Source: Nitrospira sp. ST-bin4 (GTDB taxonomy: Bacteria; Nitrospirota; Nitrospiria; Nitrospirales; Nitrospiraceae). From it: 22,335 nucleotides of DNA. Each line of letters begins with the position of its first letter. Positions within the stretch are counted from its first letter, which is position 1. Both the position numbers and the translations under genes were made by a program. The notes under the pieces were generated by a model. It was not told where the DNA came from, did no database searches, and saw only the letters and a program-made list of their open reading frames with translations. Where the stretch lies: NCBI GenBank assembly GCA_002083565.1, contig MSXM01000025.1:1-22335 (forward strand), given 5' to 3'. Of this stretch, positions 21,378 to 22,335 are shown in pieces.

Positions 21378-22112
21378 ATGACAGATCACGTTGCGCTCAT
21401 CACCGGCGGAGCCAAAGGCATTGGACGTGGCATTGCCCTCGACCTTGCTGCTCACCAGTGGAAAATTGCGATCTGCTATAGGACCAGCGAGGCTGAGGCG
21501 CAACAGACCGCCCGTGCCATCACTGAGCGAGGAGGCCGGGCTCTCGCGATTCGTTGCGACGTGTCGGACCCGATAGCAGCCAAGGCCCTGGTGACTCAGG
21601 TTGAACAACAATGGGGACGGATCGATGCACTCATCAACGGCGCCGGCCCCTACCACCGCATCAATCTATTCGAAGAATCCGTTGCCGGCTGGAACGAGAT
21701 GTTCGACGGCAATCTCCACCCCATTTTTTATCTCGCTCAAGCAGTGTCTCCCGGGATGAAGGCTCGCAAGTCCGGCCGTATCATCAGTTTCAGCATGGCC
21801 AACGCGGACCAGATGATCTCCCAACCGGATGTCACCGCTCATTACATCGCTAAAGCCGGCGTCTTGATTCTGACCCGCACGCTGGCGAAGCTGCTGGCCC
21901 CTTACGGCATCACCGTCAATGCAATTTCTCCGGGCTTCATCGATTCCGGGAGCGCGCCGCCGGAAGAACTGGCCGGCATGACCAAACGCATACCTGCCGG
22001 ATACATCGGCACCGTCGATGATACAGTCGCAGCCGTCCGCTATCTGCTCAGCGACGAGGCGCGGTACGTGAACGGCGCAAATATCCAAATTTCTGGCGGG
22101 TGGGGGATATGA
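21378..22112 (+). CDS. Short-chain dehydrogenase/reductase (FabG-like)
   Basis: 244 residues. The cofactor motif is TGGAKGIG (9-16), the NAG-like loop is INGAG (86-90), and the catalytic region has Ser137/Ser139 with Tyr156-x3-Lys159 (YIAK). The tail YVNGANIQISGGWGI is typical of classical SDRs. CYRTSEAEAQ after the second strand, with basic and polar residues, favours NADP(H). It could be a 3-oxoacyl-ACP or pteridine reductase-like enzyme; the substrate cannot be told. ATG 21378 has AGAGGA at suitable spacing, 32 bp after the TIGR04282 stop. It is the last gene of the plus-strand run, with a hairpin element beginning 7 nt after its stop. Confidence 0.85.
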   Translation: MTDHVALITGGAKGIGRGIALDLAAHQWKIAICYRTSEAEAQQTARAITERGGRALAIRCDVSDPIAAKALVTQVEQQWGRIDALINGAGPYHRINLFEESVAGWNEMFDGNLHPIFYLAQAVSPGMKARKSGRIISFSMANADQMISQPDVTAHYIAKAGVLILTRTLAKLLAPYGITVNAISPGFIDSGSAPPEELAGMTKRIPAGYIGTVDDTVAAVRYLLSDEARYVNGANIQISGGWGI

Positions 22113-22118
22113 GGGAGT

Positions 22119-22234
22119 GGAGCGACACCTCTGTCGCTTCCTTGCTCACTGAGCGCGCACTCGGAATAATCGTATTCGTCGTATGGGCTGTGCTCGCTCA
22201 ATGTGCGCAGTGGAACCGACAGAGATGTCGCTCC
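22119..22234. repeat. Hairpin element, unit C (116 nt)
   Basis: The 23-nt outer arms 22119-22141 (starts GGAGCGACA, ends CGCTTCC) and 22212-22234 (starts GGAACCGACAG, ends GTCGCTCC) pair at 21 of 23 positions. The inner 70 nt have TTGCTCACTG at the left and CTCAATGTGCGCAGTGG at the right, matching the core of units A and B in reverse complement. It starts 7 nt after the SDR stop codon and may act as a 3' end structure. No T-run follows. Confidence 0.8.
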
Positions 22235-22335
22235 TAACAGGTTGCGGAAAAACTCGTTTTGACCCCTGTGGCTATCATAGGCATCGAAGATCGAAGTGAG
22301 ACTAATGTGTTACCCAGGATGCTCAAAATGGCCGT
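22235..22335. repeat. Possible fragment of a dispersed intergenic repeat at the window edge
   Basis: The segment beginning CAGGTTGCGGAAAAACTCG and ending GCTCAAAATGGCCGT resembles a repeat I recall from Nitrospira intergenic regions. Only one copy is present here, so repetition is not shown by this window. No reading frame is supported. Confidence 0.3.

Overview
This window looks like a chromosomal segment of a moderately GC-rich Gram-negative bacterium, most likely Nitrospira (Nitrospirota). That assignment rests on overall gene style, on the mix of lipoproteins, a CbbQ-type ATPase and DUF5069, DUF167 and YkgJ proteins, and on intergenic repeats that resemble ones I recall from Nitrospira. 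It is an inference and was not tested by a search. I see no rRNA, tRNA, CRISPR array, phage module or intact transposase.

Layout. (1) 1-235, minus: a tandem-CDGSH iron-sulfur protein, cut by the window edge. (2) 581-2095, plus: a CPA1-type K+/H+ antiporter with an RCK_C domain, followed by a beheaded Kef/YbaL-type RCK domain (about 2120-2458). (3) 2565-8079, minus: eight closely spaced genes with a redox and electrophile-detoxification flavour. In transcription order they encode an NmrA-type NAD(P)-binding protein, a DUF5069 protein, pirin, a FrnE/DsbA-type thiol oxidoreductase, a VOC protein, a Rieske-flavodoxin fusion, a hypothetical protein and a second VOC protein. A good sigma70-like promoter lies upstream at 8192-8219. 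(4) 8354-9839, minus: two paralogous 143-residue glycine-zipper lipoproteins flanking 622 bp of non-coding DNA that is packed with long hairpin repeats. (5) 9855-14980, minus: a DUF167 protein, a CbbQ/NorQ-type MoxR ATPase, a hybrid PAS-GAF histidine kinase, and a YkgJ cysteine-cluster protein fused to a DUF2156-like domain; the last two overlap by ATGA. (6) 15202-22112, plus: a tight, partly overlapping run of eight genes: an ATP-grasp-like enzyme, a glutaredoxin-like protein, a KamA-type radical SAM aminomutase, a double-length dCTP deaminase of lower GC, a small membrane protein, the transferase pair TIGR04283 and TIGR04282, and an SDR oxidoreductase. (7) 22113-22335: another copy of the hairpin element immediately after the SDR stop codon, then a sequence resembling a dispersed repeat.

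Two things deserve most attention. The first is a family of 94-118 nt hairpin elements at 9133-9226, 9282-9399 and 22119-22234, with a degenerate half at 8897-8944. Each has 23-nt outer arms whose sequence differs completely from copy to copy yet stays self-complementary, around a conserved core. Two copies sit 7-8 nt after a stop codon, in the same orientation relative to that gene. The second is the KamA, ATP-grasp, glutaredoxin and transferase operon, which lies divergent to the YkgJ-DUF2156 fusion and its coupled sensor kinase. It has the composition of an uncharacterised biosynthetic pathway that may use beta-lysine or a similar amino acid.
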